DNA of 64,000 nucleotides from Amoebidium appalachense (lineage: Eukaryota > Ichthyosporea). The notes under the pieces were generated by a model. It searched no databases. It was not told the DNA's origin and worked only from the letters and a program-made list of their open reading frames with translations. The DNA is taken from NCBI GenBank assembly GCA_963693365.1, contig CAVNZM010000001.1, forward strand, positions 14,632,001-14,696,000, read 5' to 3'. Position numbers and translations under genes: made by a program. Shown in pieces: positions 63,993-64,000 of this stretch (positions are counted from its first letter, which is position 1; every line of letters starts with the position of its first letter).

Positions 63993-64000
63993 CTCCTCTC
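63659..64000. other. PUS7 intron at window edge
   Basis: A C run at about 63,801-63,817 and CT/CCCT microsatellite at 63,930-64,000. No exon seen. Confidence 0.7.

Overview
This is eukaryotic, almost certainly animal, genomic DNA: interrupted genes with GT/AG introns, a Penelope-like retroelement, cut-and-paste transposon relics, a SINE-like family and very dense microsatellites (CA/GT, GA, CT, AT) and G/C homopolymers. Gene content and the Naiad-like retroelement suggest a marine invertebrate, perhaps a mollusc. That placement is an inference.

Layout. 1-3.6 kb is intergenic low-complexity DNA with a cluster of four AT-rich palindromes. 3,620-29,100 (minus) is one giant exon of about 8,490 codons made of 9-residue KLP repeats in the style of AHNAK/desmoyokin, interrupted by one single-base deletion near 17,546. 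Small minus-strand exons that precede it lie at 30,738-30,826, 31,876-31,954, 32,824-32,906, 40,539-40,772, 43,776-43,948 and 48,768-48,845. The first four join the giant exon in continuous reading phase. Their introns hold an intact-looking 1,013-codon Penelope-like element with an N-terminal GIY-YIG domain (37,147-40,188, minus), a Tigger/pogo relic (41,354-42,115), a MITE-like inverted-repeat element (42,146-42,812), a 648-bp direct repeat present twice without visible difference, and many SINE-like copies.

49,328-63,658 (minus) is a PUS7/TruD-family pseudouridine synthase gene. Seventeen exons chain in phase and an eighteenth is a probable terminal exon. The N-terminal exons lie beyond 64,000.

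The two genes lie head to tail on the same strand about 0.5 kb apart. The most unusual feature is in their introns: 14 of 23 identifiable 5' splice sites are followed within about 4-16 nt by a cytosine homopolymer or C-rich tract on the RNA strand, and several other splice sites are built from GT/CA microsatellites. No tRNA, rRNA, CRISPR array or bacterial signals were seen. No promoter or poly(A) signal could be assigned with confidence.
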